From JADZAI01 sp047602465 (GTDB taxonomy: Bacteria > Pseudomonadota > Alphaproteobacteria > Micropepsales > Micropepsaceae): a stretch of DNA of 64,000 nt. Position 1 is the first letter of the stretch; each line of letters starts with the position of its first letter. The position numbers were made by a program, and so were the translations under genes. Where the stretch lies: positions 496,001 to 560,000 of the forward strand of contig JASGHF010000002.1 of NCBI GenBank assembly GCA_047602465.1, written 5' to 3'. This document shows, in pieces, positions 46,361 through 53,850 of this stretch. Under the pieces are notes generated by a model. It saw only the letters and a program-made list of their open reading frames with translations. It had not been told where the DNA came from and ran no database searches.

Positions 46361-46373
46361 GGCAGAATTTGCC
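46361..46373. promoter_or_regulatory. ftr-like palindrome upstream of fliL
   Basis: GGCAGAATTTGCC, flanked by G and C to give TGGGCA-GAATT-TGCCCA. Five bases from the CtrA box. Same core as sites at flgB, flgF and the fliX/flgI gap. Confidence 0.6.
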
Positions 46374-46382
46374 CAGTCCCCC

Positions 46383-47138
46383 TCATTCCTCCTGCGGACC
46401 CTGCAGGAGGCGGCCGATCAGACCGCCCAGGATGCCGCCGACGATCGGCGCGGCCCAGAACAGCCAGAGCTGCGAAAGCGCCGTGGCGGACGCGTCAGCC
46501 GGGAACTCGGCGAAGAGCGCCACGCCGGTGGAACGGGCCGGGTTGACCGAGGTGTTGGTCACCGGGATCGAGACCAGATGAATCAGCGTCAGGGCGAGGC
46601 CGATGGCGATGGGCGCAAAGCCCTTGGGCGCCTTGGCGCTGGTCGCGCCGACGATGATGATGACGAAGACCGCCGTCAGGACGACCTCGATCAGCGCCGC
46701 CGCCACCAGCGTGTAGCGGCCCGGCGACAGCTCGCCATAGCCGTTCGTGGCGAAGCCGCCGACGCCAACCGCAGCGCCGTCCGCTGCCGCGTTGCCGGTC
46801 GCGATGACGAAGAGCACATAGGCGGCGGCCACGGCGCCCGCGACCTGCGCCAGAATATAGGGGCCGGCGTCCAGCGGGCTGGCGCGGCCGGCGGCGACGA
46901 GACCGAGCGTCACGGCCGGGTTGAAATGCCCGCCCGAGATGTGGCCGACCGCATAGGCCATGCACAGCACGGTGAGGCCGAAGGCGAGGCTGACGCCAGC
47001 GAAGGCGATGCCGAGATTGACGACGCCGGTGCCGACCGGAACGCCGAAGCTGGCGGCCAGAACGGCCGAGCCGCAACCACCGAAAACGAGAACGAATGTG
47101 CCGATGAATTCGGCCGACAGCTTGCGCGCCAGCGACAT
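46383..47138 (-). CDS. aqpZ: Aquaporin (AqpZ-type)
   Basis: 251 residues, six membrane helices. Two NPA boxes at 73-75 and 199-201. The constriction residues His187 and Arg202 fit a strict water channel rather than a glycerol facilitator. Lies between flagellar operons; the flgF sigma-54 promoter is on the other side of its start, read in the opposite direction. Confidence 0.93.
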   Translation of the reverse strand: MSLARKLSAEFIGTFVLVFGGCGSAVLAASFGVPVGTGVVNLGIAFAGVSLAFGLTVLCMAYAVGHISGGHFNPAVTLGLVAAGRASPLDAGPYILAQVAGAVAAAYVLFVIATGNAAADGAAVGVGGFATNGYGELSPGRYTLVAAALIEVVLTAVFVIIIVGATSAKAPKGFAPIAIGLALTLIHLVSIPVTNTSVNPARSTGVALFAEFPADASATALSQLWLFWAAPIVGGILGGLIGRLLQGPQEE

Positions 47139-47203
47139 GATGGAACTCCCCCTCCGGACTCACGTGTCCAACACTCTCATAGCAAGGATCGGCCGGGCGC
47201 GCA

Positions 47204-47218
47204 CGGCAGACTTTGCCG
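47204..47218. promoter_or_regulatory. ftr-like palindrome upstream of flgF
   Basis: CGGCA-GACTT-TGCCG, 52 bases upstream of the sigma-54 promoter at 47270. Spacing suits an enhancer site for FlbD. Confidence 0.65.
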
Positions 47219-47269
47219 CCACCCAGCCATCGCGCCTTCGCGCGTCATTGAAAATCAATGACTTAGCTC

Positions 47270-47284
47270 TGGCACGGGCTTTGC
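47270..47284 (+). promoter_or_regulatory. Sigma-54 promoter of the flgF operon
   Basis: TGGCACG-GGCT-TTGC, a perfect match to the -24/-12 consensus TGGCACG-N4-TTGC. It is 70 bases before the flgF ATG. Confidence 0.9.
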
Positions 47285-47354
47285 GGATCGGATGGCGGGG
47301 CAAAAGCCCTGATGGGGCCGGTCGGCCCGTTCTCGCGAAGGATCGCATTGGGCC

Positions 47355-48098
47355 ATGGACAACGCGCTGCTGCTCAGCCTCTCCAACCAGATGGTTGCGC
47401 GCCGCTCCATGGAGGTGATCGCGAACAACATCGCGAACATGAACACCACCGGCTTCAAGCGCGAGAGTCCGGTCTTCCAGGAATATGTCGTCAAGGTCGA
47501 TGCCCAGGGCGCCCATGGCCGCGTGAAGGAACCGCTGTCCTTCGTGCGCGATACGCTCGCCACCCACGACATGTCCGGCGGCGAAATGAAGACGACCGGC
47601 AATCCGCTGGATGTCGCCATCGAGGGCGATGGCTTCTTCGTCGTCTCCACGCCCGAGGGCGAACGCTACACCCGCAACGGCAATTTCGGCCGCGACGACA
47701 CCGGCCGCCTCGTCACCTCGTCGGGCAATCCGGTGCTCGACGATGGCGGTTCGGAGATCGTGTTCTCGCCTGAGGAGACATCGGTCACAATCGCGCGCGA
47801 CGGCTCGATCTCCACCGAACAAGGCATTCGCGGCCGCCTCGGCGTGGTCGCCTTCGACAATCCGCAGACCCTGAAGCCCATCGGCGACTCGCTGTGGGAG
47901 GCCGCCGAGGCCCCCGTGACCGTCGAGGGCAACGCCGTCGTCCAGGGCATGCTTGAAAGTTCAAACGTCCAGCCCGTCGTCGAGATGGTCCGCATGATCG
48001 ACATCATGCGCTCCTATCAGGCGTCGACCGAACTCCTGAACGCCGGCGAGGAATTGTCCCGCCGCGCCGTGCAGAAGCTCGGTGAAGTCAGGGCCTGA
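47355..48098 (+). CDS. flgF: FlgF, proximal rod protein
   Basis: 247 residues. Starts MDNALLLSLSNQMVARRSME, then IANNIANMNTTGFKRESP and the C-terminal VRMIDIMRSYQASTELLNAG of rod/hook-class proteins. First gene of flgF-flgG-flgA-flgH. Preceded by a perfect sigma-54 promoter and an ftr-like palindrome. Confidence 0.95.
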   Translation: MDNALLLSLSNQMVARRSMEVIANNIANMNTTGFKRESPVFQEYVVKVDAQGAHGRVKEPLSFVRDTLATHDMSGGEMKTTGNPLDVAIEGDGFFVVSTPEGERYTRNGNFGRDDTGRLVTSSGNPVLDDGGSEIVFSPEETSVTIARDGSISTEQGIRGRLGVVAFDNPQTLKPIGDSLWEAAEAPVTVEGNAVVQGMLESSNVQPVVEMVRMIDIMRSYQASTELLNAGEELSRRAVQKLGEVRA

Positions 48099-48122
48099 GG
48101 CGGGTTGAGGAGGAACTAGACC

Positions 48123-48911
48123 ATGCGTTCGATGAACATCGCCTCGACCGGCATGCTGGCGCAGCAGCTGAACGTCGAAGTCATCTCCAACAATATCGCG
48201 AACATGAACACGACGGGCTACAAGGCCCAGCGTGCCGAGTTCCAGGACCTGCTCTACCAGAATCTCGAGCGGCCCGGCGCGACCACCTCCACCTCCGGCA
48301 CCATCGTGCCCTACGGCATCCAGATCGGCGTCGGCGTGAAGCCGGCGGCGGTCTATCGCATCACCGAGCAGGGCAATCTCAACTTCACCGAGAACCCCTA
48401 CGACATCGCCATCGAAGGCCGCGGCTATCTGCGCGTGCAGACGCCGACCGGCACCGAAGCCTATACCCGCGCCGGTGCGCTGGGCCGTTCGGCCGAAGGT
48501 CAGCTCGTGACGCCCGACGGCTTCCTGGTGCAGCCCGGCATCGCCATTCCCCAGGATGCGACCGATGTCGCCATCAGCGCGCAGGGCCAGGTGACGGTGC
48601 GCCTGCCCGGCCAGACCGCGCCGCAGCAGGTCGGCCAGCTCGACCTCGCGATCTTCGTCAACGAGGGCGGCCTGGAAGCGCAGGGCGACAATCTGTTCTT
48701 CGAGACCGCGGCCAGCGGCCCGGCCATCGTCGGCCAGCCCGGTACGCAGGGCTACGGCCAGATCCGCCAGGGGTTCCTGGAAACCGCGAACGTCAATCCG
48801 GTGCAGGAGATCACCAGCCTGATCACCGCGCAGCGCGCCTATGAAATGAACGCCAAGGTCATCTCGGCTTCCGACGAGATGATGTCGATGGCCTCGCGTC
48901 TGAGGGGCTAG
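48123..48911 (+). CDS. flgG: FlgG, distal rod protein
   Basis: 262 residues, the exact usual length. MRSMNIASTGMLAQQLNVEV, ISNNIANMNTTGYKAQRAEF and the FLETANVNPVQEITSLITAQ end are highly conserved FlgG regions. Three bases separate it from flgA. Confidence 0.97.
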   Translation: MRSMNIASTGMLAQQLNVEVISNNIANMNTTGYKAQRAEFQDLLYQNLERPGATTSTSGTIVPYGIQIGVGVKPAAVYRITEQGNLNFTENPYDIAIEGRGYLRVQTPTGTEAYTRAGALGRSAEGQLVTPDGFLVQPGIAIPQDATDVAISAQGQVTVRLPGQTAPQQVGQLDLAIFVNEGGLEAQGDNLFFETAASGPAIVGQPGTQGYGQIRQGFLETANVNPVQEITSLITAQRAYEMNAKVISASDEMMSMASRLRG

Positions 48912-48914
48912 GCC

Positions 48915-49586
48915 ATGAAGCTCGCAGCCTTCGCCTTCGCCGTCCTCGCCGCCTTCGCGCCGGCTTCCGCGCTGACGCTGGAAGAGGCCCTGCTGGATCA
49001 CCTGATCGCCAAAGGCGCGCCGGAAGACGGCGCGGTCGCCCTTGTCGGGCGCGTGCCGCGCGGTCTCGACGGCGACACGCTGGATGTCGCGAAGATCGAG
49101 TACAGCGAAAGCACCGGCCGCTTCGTCGTGCAGGCGCGTCTGGCCAGCGGCCGTCTCTACGGCCTGCAGGGCAAGGTGGAAGACGGCATGGACGTGCCGG
49201 TCCTCACCCGCGCGATGAAGAGCGGCGAAGTCGTCTCCGGCGACGACGTGCAGTTCGTCCGCATGGCCGCCTCGCGCGTGCCGCGCGGTTCGGTGTCGGA
49301 TGCCGACAAGCTGGTCGGCTTCTCCGCCAAGCGTCAGCTGCGCGCCGGCATCCCGCTGCGCGAAAGCGACGTGCAGAAGCCGCTGGTCATCCGCAAGGGC
49401 GACGCCGTGACGATGGTGTTCCGCGCCCCCGGCATCGAGCTGACCTCGCGCGGCCGCGCCATGACCGATGGCGGCGTCGGCGACACGGTCGCCGTCGTCA
49501 ACGCCCAGTCGCTGAAACAGATCGATGCGGTGGTGCTGGGCGCGGGGACGGTGAACGTCTCGCGCAGCATCGCCGCCGTGAACTAG
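48915..49586 (+). CDS. flgA: FlgA, P-ring assembly chaperone
   Basis: 223 residues with signal peptide (about 1-18) and a C-terminal SAF/FlgA domain (VPRGSVSDADKLVGFSAKRQ, LRAGIPLRESDVQKPLVIRK, KGDAVTMVFRAPGIELTSRG). Needed for FlgI ring formation in the periplasm. Between flgG and flgH as usual. Confidence 0.94.
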   Translation: MKLAAFAFAVLAAFAPASALTLEEALLDHLIAKGAPEDGAVALVGRVPRGLDGDTLDVAKIEYSESTGRFVVQARLASGRLYGLQGKVEDGMDVPVLTRAMKSGEVVSGDDVQFVRMAASRVPRGSVSDADKLVGFSAKRQLRAGIPLRESDVQKPLVIRKGDAVTMVFRAPGIELTSRGRAMTDGGVGDTVAVVNAQSLKQIDAVVLGAGTVNVSRSIAAVN

Positions 49587-49602
49587 CCGACCAGGAGAAC
49601 CC

Positions 49603-50346
49603 ATGCGCCTCGCCCGCTACGCCGGCCTCGCCGCCGCGATCAGCCTGCTCACCGCCTGCAACACGGTCGACCGCCTGGAGCAGATCGGCGCGACCCCGCC
49701 GATGACCCCGGTGATTGACCCCACCATGTCGCCCGACTACCAGCCCGTGCAGGTCGCCATGCCGGCGCAGGAGCAGGTCGCCTATCAGCCCAACTCGCTG
49801 TGGCGTCCGGGCGCCCGCACCTTCTTCAAGGACCAGCGCGCCGCCCGCGTCGGCGACATCCTGACCATCAACATCGCCATCAACGACCAGGCGAAGGTCG
49901 CGAACACCTCGGCGCGCGGCCGCACCAATTCGGAGAATTCGGGTCTGCCGAATCTTCTGGGTCTGGAGACCCAGTATGGCGGCGTGCTGCCCGACGGCGT
50001 CGATCCGTCCTCGCTGCTCTCGATGAACTCCGACAGCAACAGCCGCGGCACCGGCAGCGTCGACCGCAAGGAAGAGATCAAGCTGACCATCGCGGCGATC
50101 GTCACCCAGGTCATGCCGAACGGAAATCTGGTGATCCAGGGCCGCCAGGAAGTGCGCGTGAACTACGAGGTGCGCGAGCTTCTGGTCGGCGGCATCGTCC
50201 GCCCCGAGGACATCGCCAACGACAACACCATCAACCACACCCAGATCGCCGAGGCGCGCATCTCGTATGGCGGCCGCGGGCAGATCACCGATGTGCAGCA
50301 GCCGCGCTACGGCCAGCAGTTCCTCGACGTGATCTGGCCGTTCTGA
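49603..50346 (+). CDS. flgH: FlgH, L-ring lipoprotein
   Basis: 247 residues. Lipoprotein signal ending LLTACN (lipobox LTAC), then SLWRPGARTFFKDQRAARVG and GDILTINIAINDQAKVANTS, family hallmarks. Forms the outer-membrane ring. Followed by a strong terminator. Confidence 0.96.
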   Translation: MRLARYAGLAAAISLLTACNTVDRLEQIGATPPMTPVIDPTMSPDYQPVQVAMPAQEQVAYQPNSLWRPGARTFFKDQRAARVGDILTINIAINDQAKVANTSARGRTNSENSGLPNLLGLETQYGGVLPDGVDPSSLLSMNSDSNSRGTGSVDRKEEIKLTIAAIVTQVMPNGNLVIQGRQEVRVNYEVRELLVGGIVRPEDIANDNTINHTQIAEARISYGGRGQITDVQQPRYGQQFLDVIWPF

Positions 50347-50372
50347 TCCGCCTCACAACCTTCGCACCTGCA

Positions 50373-50400
50373 GCAGGCCGGAACGCAAGTTCCGGCCTGC
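50373..50400 (+). terminator. Intrinsic terminator after flgH
   Basis: GCAGGCCGGAAC-GCAA-GTTCCGGCCTGC, a perfect 12-bp stem, then GTCGTTAAGACTTTT. Ends the flgF operon. Confidence 0.85.
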
Positions 50401-50491
50401 GTCGTTAAGACTTTTCACTTTTCTCCGGCGCGCGCCGGAACCCTATGGCGCAACCTGCCGTTTCAGTCATGATCGGCATGGGGATGGGGTT

Positions 50492-50575
50492 ATGGCTTTT
50501 GCAAAGAATATCGGCTGGCTGATGCTGACTGCGGCGATTGTCGCAGGCGCGCTCGCCATGCGCGGCGGCCTCTAG
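50492..50575 (+). CDS. Possible 27-residue membrane peptide
   Basis: ATG-to-TAG frame encoding MAFAKNIGWLMLTAAIVAGA and LAMRGGL: positive start, one hydrophobic helix of about 16 residues, positive end. A GGGGATGGGG stretch provides a ribosome site 6-10 bases upstream. It lies between the flgH terminator and the lipid kinase gene. Could be a small membrane protein or chance. Confidence 0.35.
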   Translation: MAFAKNIGWLMLTAAIVAGALAMRGGL

Positions 50576-50597
50576 GGCGCGCCCGAAGTCCAAGGCC

Positions 50598-51533
50598 GTG
50601 AGCGGCACACCGCGAGAGGCGGCGCAGAAGCTCGGGCTTGTCATCAACCGCACGGCAGGGATGGTGCGCCGCCTCGGTCACGAGGCGGTGGAGGATGCGT
50701 TCCGCGCAGCGCTCGGCGACAGGCTGGCCTCGCTGAAGTCTGGCAAAGGCCGCGACATGGCGCGGATGGTCAGCGCGGCGCGGGCCGACGGCGCCGAGAT
50801 CATCCTGCCCATCGGCGGCGACGGCACCTGCACGGCGGTCATCGAAATGGCCCGGCGGGAAGGCTTTGTCGCCTCGGCATTGCCCGGCGGCACGAAGAAC
50901 ATCCTCGCCAAGCGCCTGTGGGGCGAAACCACGACCCTGCCCGAGATCGCGGACATCATCGGCGGCGGGCAAACCGTCATTCGCCAGATGGATGCGGGCG
51001 AGGCGAACGGGCGGCTGTTCTTCGTCGGCGCCAGCTTCGGGATGATTCCCCATCTCGCCCGGGCGCGCGAACGCCTGCGCGGACGGGCCGAGCCGTCGGG
51101 CCTGTGGGCTGCGCTGCGCCATGTCGGGCGTCTGGGCCGGCGCGGGCTGTTCTCGCCCCGGGTCGCCGTGGCCGCGCCGGGCATGGACGCCTTTCGCTGC
51201 GCGGCGCTGATGGTGTCGGTGAAATCCATCGACGAGATGCTGCTGCGCCCCGGCGAGAAGGACGACCCCGCCTCGTTCGACTGCGCCGCCGCCTCGCCTG
51301 AAGGCTGGAGCCAGCTGACCTGGCTGGCCCTGCGCGCCTCGTTCACCGACACATGGCGCGACGAGGACACGGTGCGGACCTTCAACGTGCCGGAGCTGAG
51401 CGTCGAAGGCCGCAGCCCGATGGTCACCGCGCTCGACGGCGAGGCGGTCGCCCTGCCCGGCCCGGTGAAACTGACCATGCTGCAGAACGCGATCCCGCTG
51501 CTGGGGCGGGCCGATCAGCCGGGATCGCCATAG
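50598..51533 (+). CDS. Diacylglycerol/lipid kinase-family protein
   Basis: 311 residues. N-terminal KLGLVINRTAGMVRRLG and the nucleotide-binding IIL-PIGGDGTCTAVIEMA (GGDGT) with ALPGGTKNILAKRL are the DAGK/YegS catalytic signature; the C-terminal beta domain (SVEGRSPMVTALDGEAV) carries the usual DGE. GTG at 50598 is chosen because the fold needs the residues before Met at 50661. Its 3' end overlaps the converging peptidase-like gene by 19 bases. Confidence 0.82.
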   Translation: MSGTPREAAQKLGLVINRTAGMVRRLGHEAVEDAFRAALGDRLASLKSGKGRDMARMVSAARADGAEIILPIGGDGTCTAVIEMARREGFVASALPGGTKNILAKRLWGETTTLPEIADIIGGGQTVIRQMDAGEANGRLFFVGASFGMIPHLARARERLRGRAEPSGLWAALRHVGRLGRRGLFSPRVAVAAPGMDAFRCAALMVSVKSIDEMLLRPGEKDDPASFDCAAASPEGWSQLTWLALRASFTDTWRDEDTVRTFNVPELSVEGRSPMVTALDGEAVALPGPVKLTMLQNAIPLLGRADQPGSP

Positions 51534-52522
51534 GCCGCGACCGTCCATTCCTTCCAGCGCGTTTCAAGACCCGCGATATCGCCGGGCAGGCCATGGGCCG
51601 CGCCCTGATCGGCAAGCCACTGGTCGAAGCCGATGCCGTCCGAAACGGCGGCCGAGATCGCGCCGAGAACACCGGGCTTGCCGTTCGCGATGAGGAAGTC
51701 CGCGAACACACGGCCCTGCGCATAGAAGGCGGAGGTGGCGAGCGAACGTTCAGACACGTCCGCGCGGACGGTGACCGTGCCGCCACCGCCATCGCCCGGC
51801 GGAGGAGGCGGCGGCCCTTTATCCGCCTTGCCGTTTTCGGGATGGGTCATGGCGAGGAATTGCGGCAGCGGCACGATGCCCTGCCCTGCCGACCACAACT
51901 CCCGGAAACGCAGACGCCGGTTGCCCGCCATCGTTTCGTCCTCGAATGCGAGACCGGAGATTTCGTCCAGCCAGTCCGGAGCGGGACTGCCGTAGTGGCC
52001 GGCAGGCGCATCGCCTTCCCTGTACGAAGCCCAGAATACCTGCGTGAACCACAAATGCCCCATCTCATGCGCGGCGGCCGAGGCGCCGCCCAGATTGGCG
52101 CGCAGCTCGGCCAGCTTTTCCGCAACGATCCTGTCCAGCTGCTCCTGGCTCATGCCGGGGATCTTGGCGCTGATCGCATCGCGCATCTTCTGCTCGAACT
52201 GGGCGATGAGCTGTGCGGAGTCCATCCATGGCAGGACGGCGGGGTAGCCGGCCCGTTCAAGCGTGGCGATCTCGTCATGCGTCGGGCTGTCGAAGATGAC
52301 GGCATAGGCCGGCGCCGGATGGCCGAACAAGGTTTCGAACCGAGGACGGGCCGCCTCGATACTGGCGCTGATGTCGCGCGCCTGCGCCTCATCCGGCGCA
52401 AGCACGACGCCGCCTGACGCCTCGACGCAGACCGGCAGGCGGTCGAGCTTCAGCGCATCGCAGCTTTCCCCTGCCTGAGCCTGACCCGCCAATGCCGCAG
52501 CCAAAAGACCGAACCATTTCAT
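51515..52522 (-). CDS. Secreted HExxH putative metallopeptidase (gluzincin-like)
   Basis: 335 residues with a signal peptide (MKWFGLLAAALAGQAQA). SAAAHEMGHLWFTQVFW contains the zinc motif His152-Glu153-x-x-His156. DWLDEISGLAFED follows with Glu187 as the likely third ligand, 31 residues on, reminiscent of M1/M61 gluzincins (WLNEG-type). A Pro/Gly-rich loop (KGPPPPPPGDGGGGT) interrupts the C-terminal half. No known family assigned. Confidence 0.65.
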   Translation of the reverse strand: MKWFGLLAAALAGQAQAGESCDALKLDRLPVCVEASGGVVLAPDEAQARDISASIEAARPRFETLFGHPAPAYAVIFDSPTHDEIATLERAGYPAVLPWMDSAQLIAQFEQKMRDAISAKIPGMSQEQLDRIVAEKLAELRANLGGASAAAHEMGHLWFTQVFWASYREGDAPAGHYGSPAPDWLDEISGLAFEDETMAGNRRLRFRELWSAGQGIVPLPQFLAMTHPENGKADKGPPPPPPGDGGGGTVTVRADVSERSLATSAFYAQGRVFADFLIANGKPGVLGAISAAVSDGIGFDQWLADQGAAHGLPGDIAGLETRWKEWTVAAYGDPG

Positions 52523-52616
52523 CGCTGTCTTCCCGCACCGGAGCTTTGAACGATCCGGCGCGAGATCGGCGCGATCCGCAATTCACAGCCGCGTCACATC
52601 ACGCGAGTGTCAAAGC

Positions 52617-52643
52617 AAAGGCCGGGCGCAAAGCCCGGCCTTT
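52617..52643. terminator. dksA intrinsic terminator
   Basis: AAAGGCCGGGC-GCAAA-GCCCGGCCTTT, an 11-bp stem with A/T runs both sides, 28 bases beyond the dksA stop. Confidence 0.88.
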
Positions 52644-52670
52644 GGAATTTATGGTCGCAGACGGCGGCGA

Positions 52671-53087
52671 TCACTCGTCGCGATAGACCTTCTCGCGGCG
52701 CTCGTGGCGTTCCTGCGCTTCGATCGACAGCGTGGCGATCGGGCGGGCGTCGAGGCGGCGGAGCGAAATCGGCTCGCCCGTCTCTTCGCAGAACCCGTAG
52801 GAGCCATCGTCGATCCGGCGCAGCGCCGCATCGATCTTGGCGATCAGCTTGCGCTGACGGTCGCGCGTGCGCAGCTCCAGGCTGCGATCGGCTTCCGACG
52901 TCGCGCGGTCGGTCAGGTCGGCGTGCTGCACCGTTTCCTGCGCCAGGCTCGCGAGCGTCTCCTTGCTCTCGTTGCGGATGTCTTCTTTCCACGCCTGCAG
53001 TTTGCGGCGGAAATATTCACGCTGGCGATCGTTCATGAACGGCTCGTCCTCGGACGGCCTGTAGTCGGCAGTCAACACAACACCCAT
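52671..53087 (-). CDS. dksA: DksA-family RNA polymerase-binding protein
   Basis: 138 residues from ATG 53087 (MGVVLTADYRPSEDEPFMN, the standard alpha DksA start). Coiled coil DRQREYFRRKLQAWKEDIRN to LTDRATSEADRSLELRTRDR with the D-x-x-D/A tip region; C-terminal YGFCEETGEPISLRRLDARP. Only the first of the four zinc-finger cysteines remains. Works with ppGpp at the polymerase channel. The frame stays open 42 more codons upstream (to 53213) as low-complexity basic residues; that extension is doubtful. Follows fliX. Confidence 0.93.
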   Translation of the reverse strand: MGVVLTADYRPSEDEPFMNDRQREYFRRKLQAWKEDIRNESKETLASLAQETVQHADLTDRATSEADRSLELRTRDRQRKLIAKIDAALRRIDDGSYGFCEETGEPISLRRLDARPIATLSIEAQERHERREKVYRDE

Positions 53088-53217
53088 GCGAGCCGAATCT
53101 CCCTCGGATGCCTTTCCCCGGTGGCGCGGCTTATAGCTACGCGCCGATTGCGGCACAACGGGGGCCGACGGGGGCCGTTTGGAGGAACCGGGGCGCTTGG
53201 TCGCCCGGGCCATGCCG

Positions 53218-53631
53218 TCAGGCGTGTTCGAGCTTGGCGAGCTCGACCTGGGCGCGGAGATCGATTTCGTCGATCACGCCCTGGAGGCCAGGCTCGTTGA
53301 AGTCGTCGCGGCGCTCGGCGACCAGCGAGGTCAGGCGGCGCAGGGTCTGGCGCGGCACCGCCCCGGTCAGCAGGCCGAGCTTGATGTCGTCCAGCAGGTC
53401 CAGCATGTCGTTCGCCCGGCGGACCGCCTTGCGCCGGCCGGTCAGCGGCTCGTCCGCCGCCTGCATGGCCAGCAGCGAATCGAGCGCCGCAACCTGGAGG
53501 CTGGCCGAGGCCGCGACAGCGGCATGGGTTTCGCCGCCCTGCCCGACGGCGAACGAACCGCCCGCACCGCCGGCCTTGGGGCCAGAGGATTTGGCGATCG
53601 TATCGGGACGGCGGGGGCCTTCGATTCGCAT
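53218..53631 (-). CDS. fliX: FliX, flagellar assembly regulator
   Basis: 137 residues starting MRIEGPRRPDTIAKSSGPKA. C-terminal part (RANDMLDLLDDIKLGLLTGA, RRDDFNEPGLQGVIDEIDLR) is the FliX core. In Caulobacter FliX couples basal-body completion to FlbD, the activator of sigma-54 flagellar genes. Divergent from flgI across a 219-base region with an ftr-like palindrome and a sigma-54 promoter. Confidence 0.92.
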   Translation of the reverse strand: MRIEGPRRPDTIAKSSGPKAGGAGGSFAVGQGGETHAAVAASASLQVAALDSLLAMQAADEPLTGRRKAVRRANDMLDLLDDIKLGLLTGAVPRQTLRRLTSLVAERRDDFNEPGLQGVIDEIDLRAQVELAKLEHA

Positions 53632-53707
53632 GGCGGTTGGTCCGGTGAACTCAGGGGCCAAAATCGGCGCGCATCGTTAAGAACTTCTCCTAACAATGAT
53701 TGACGGC

Positions 53708-53724
53708 CCGGCAGATTTTGCCGG
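53708..53724. promoter_or_regulatory. ftr-like palindrome in the fliX/flgI gap
   Basis: CCGGCA-GATTT-TGCCGG, the most symmetric copy of the four. 61 bases before the flgI sigma-54 promoter, the same spacing class as at flgF. Confidence 0.65.
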
Positions 53725-53784
53725 AAAGGCCGCGATATACCGGCGTGCACGCGCAGAAATCGCGGAAATCCGGGCCTGAACTCA

Positions 53785-53800
53785 TGGCACGAAGCTGGCA
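53785..53800 (+). promoter_or_regulatory. Sigma-54 promoter of flgI operon
   Basis: TGGCACG-AAGC-TGGCA: GG and GC at the required 10-base spacing, one mismatch in TTGC. It is 51 bases before the flgI ATG. Confidence 0.75.
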
Positions 53801-53850
53801 TGGGACCGGCGGGGCAGTACGCCCGTTCCTCCGGTCAGAGCCGCCGCGAC

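Noticed and set aside
53706..53726. Sigma-54 promoter at the CCGGCAGATTTTGCCGG palindrome
   Set aside because: GG-to-GC spacings are 8 or 13 instead of 10. The palindrome is better explained as a regulator site.
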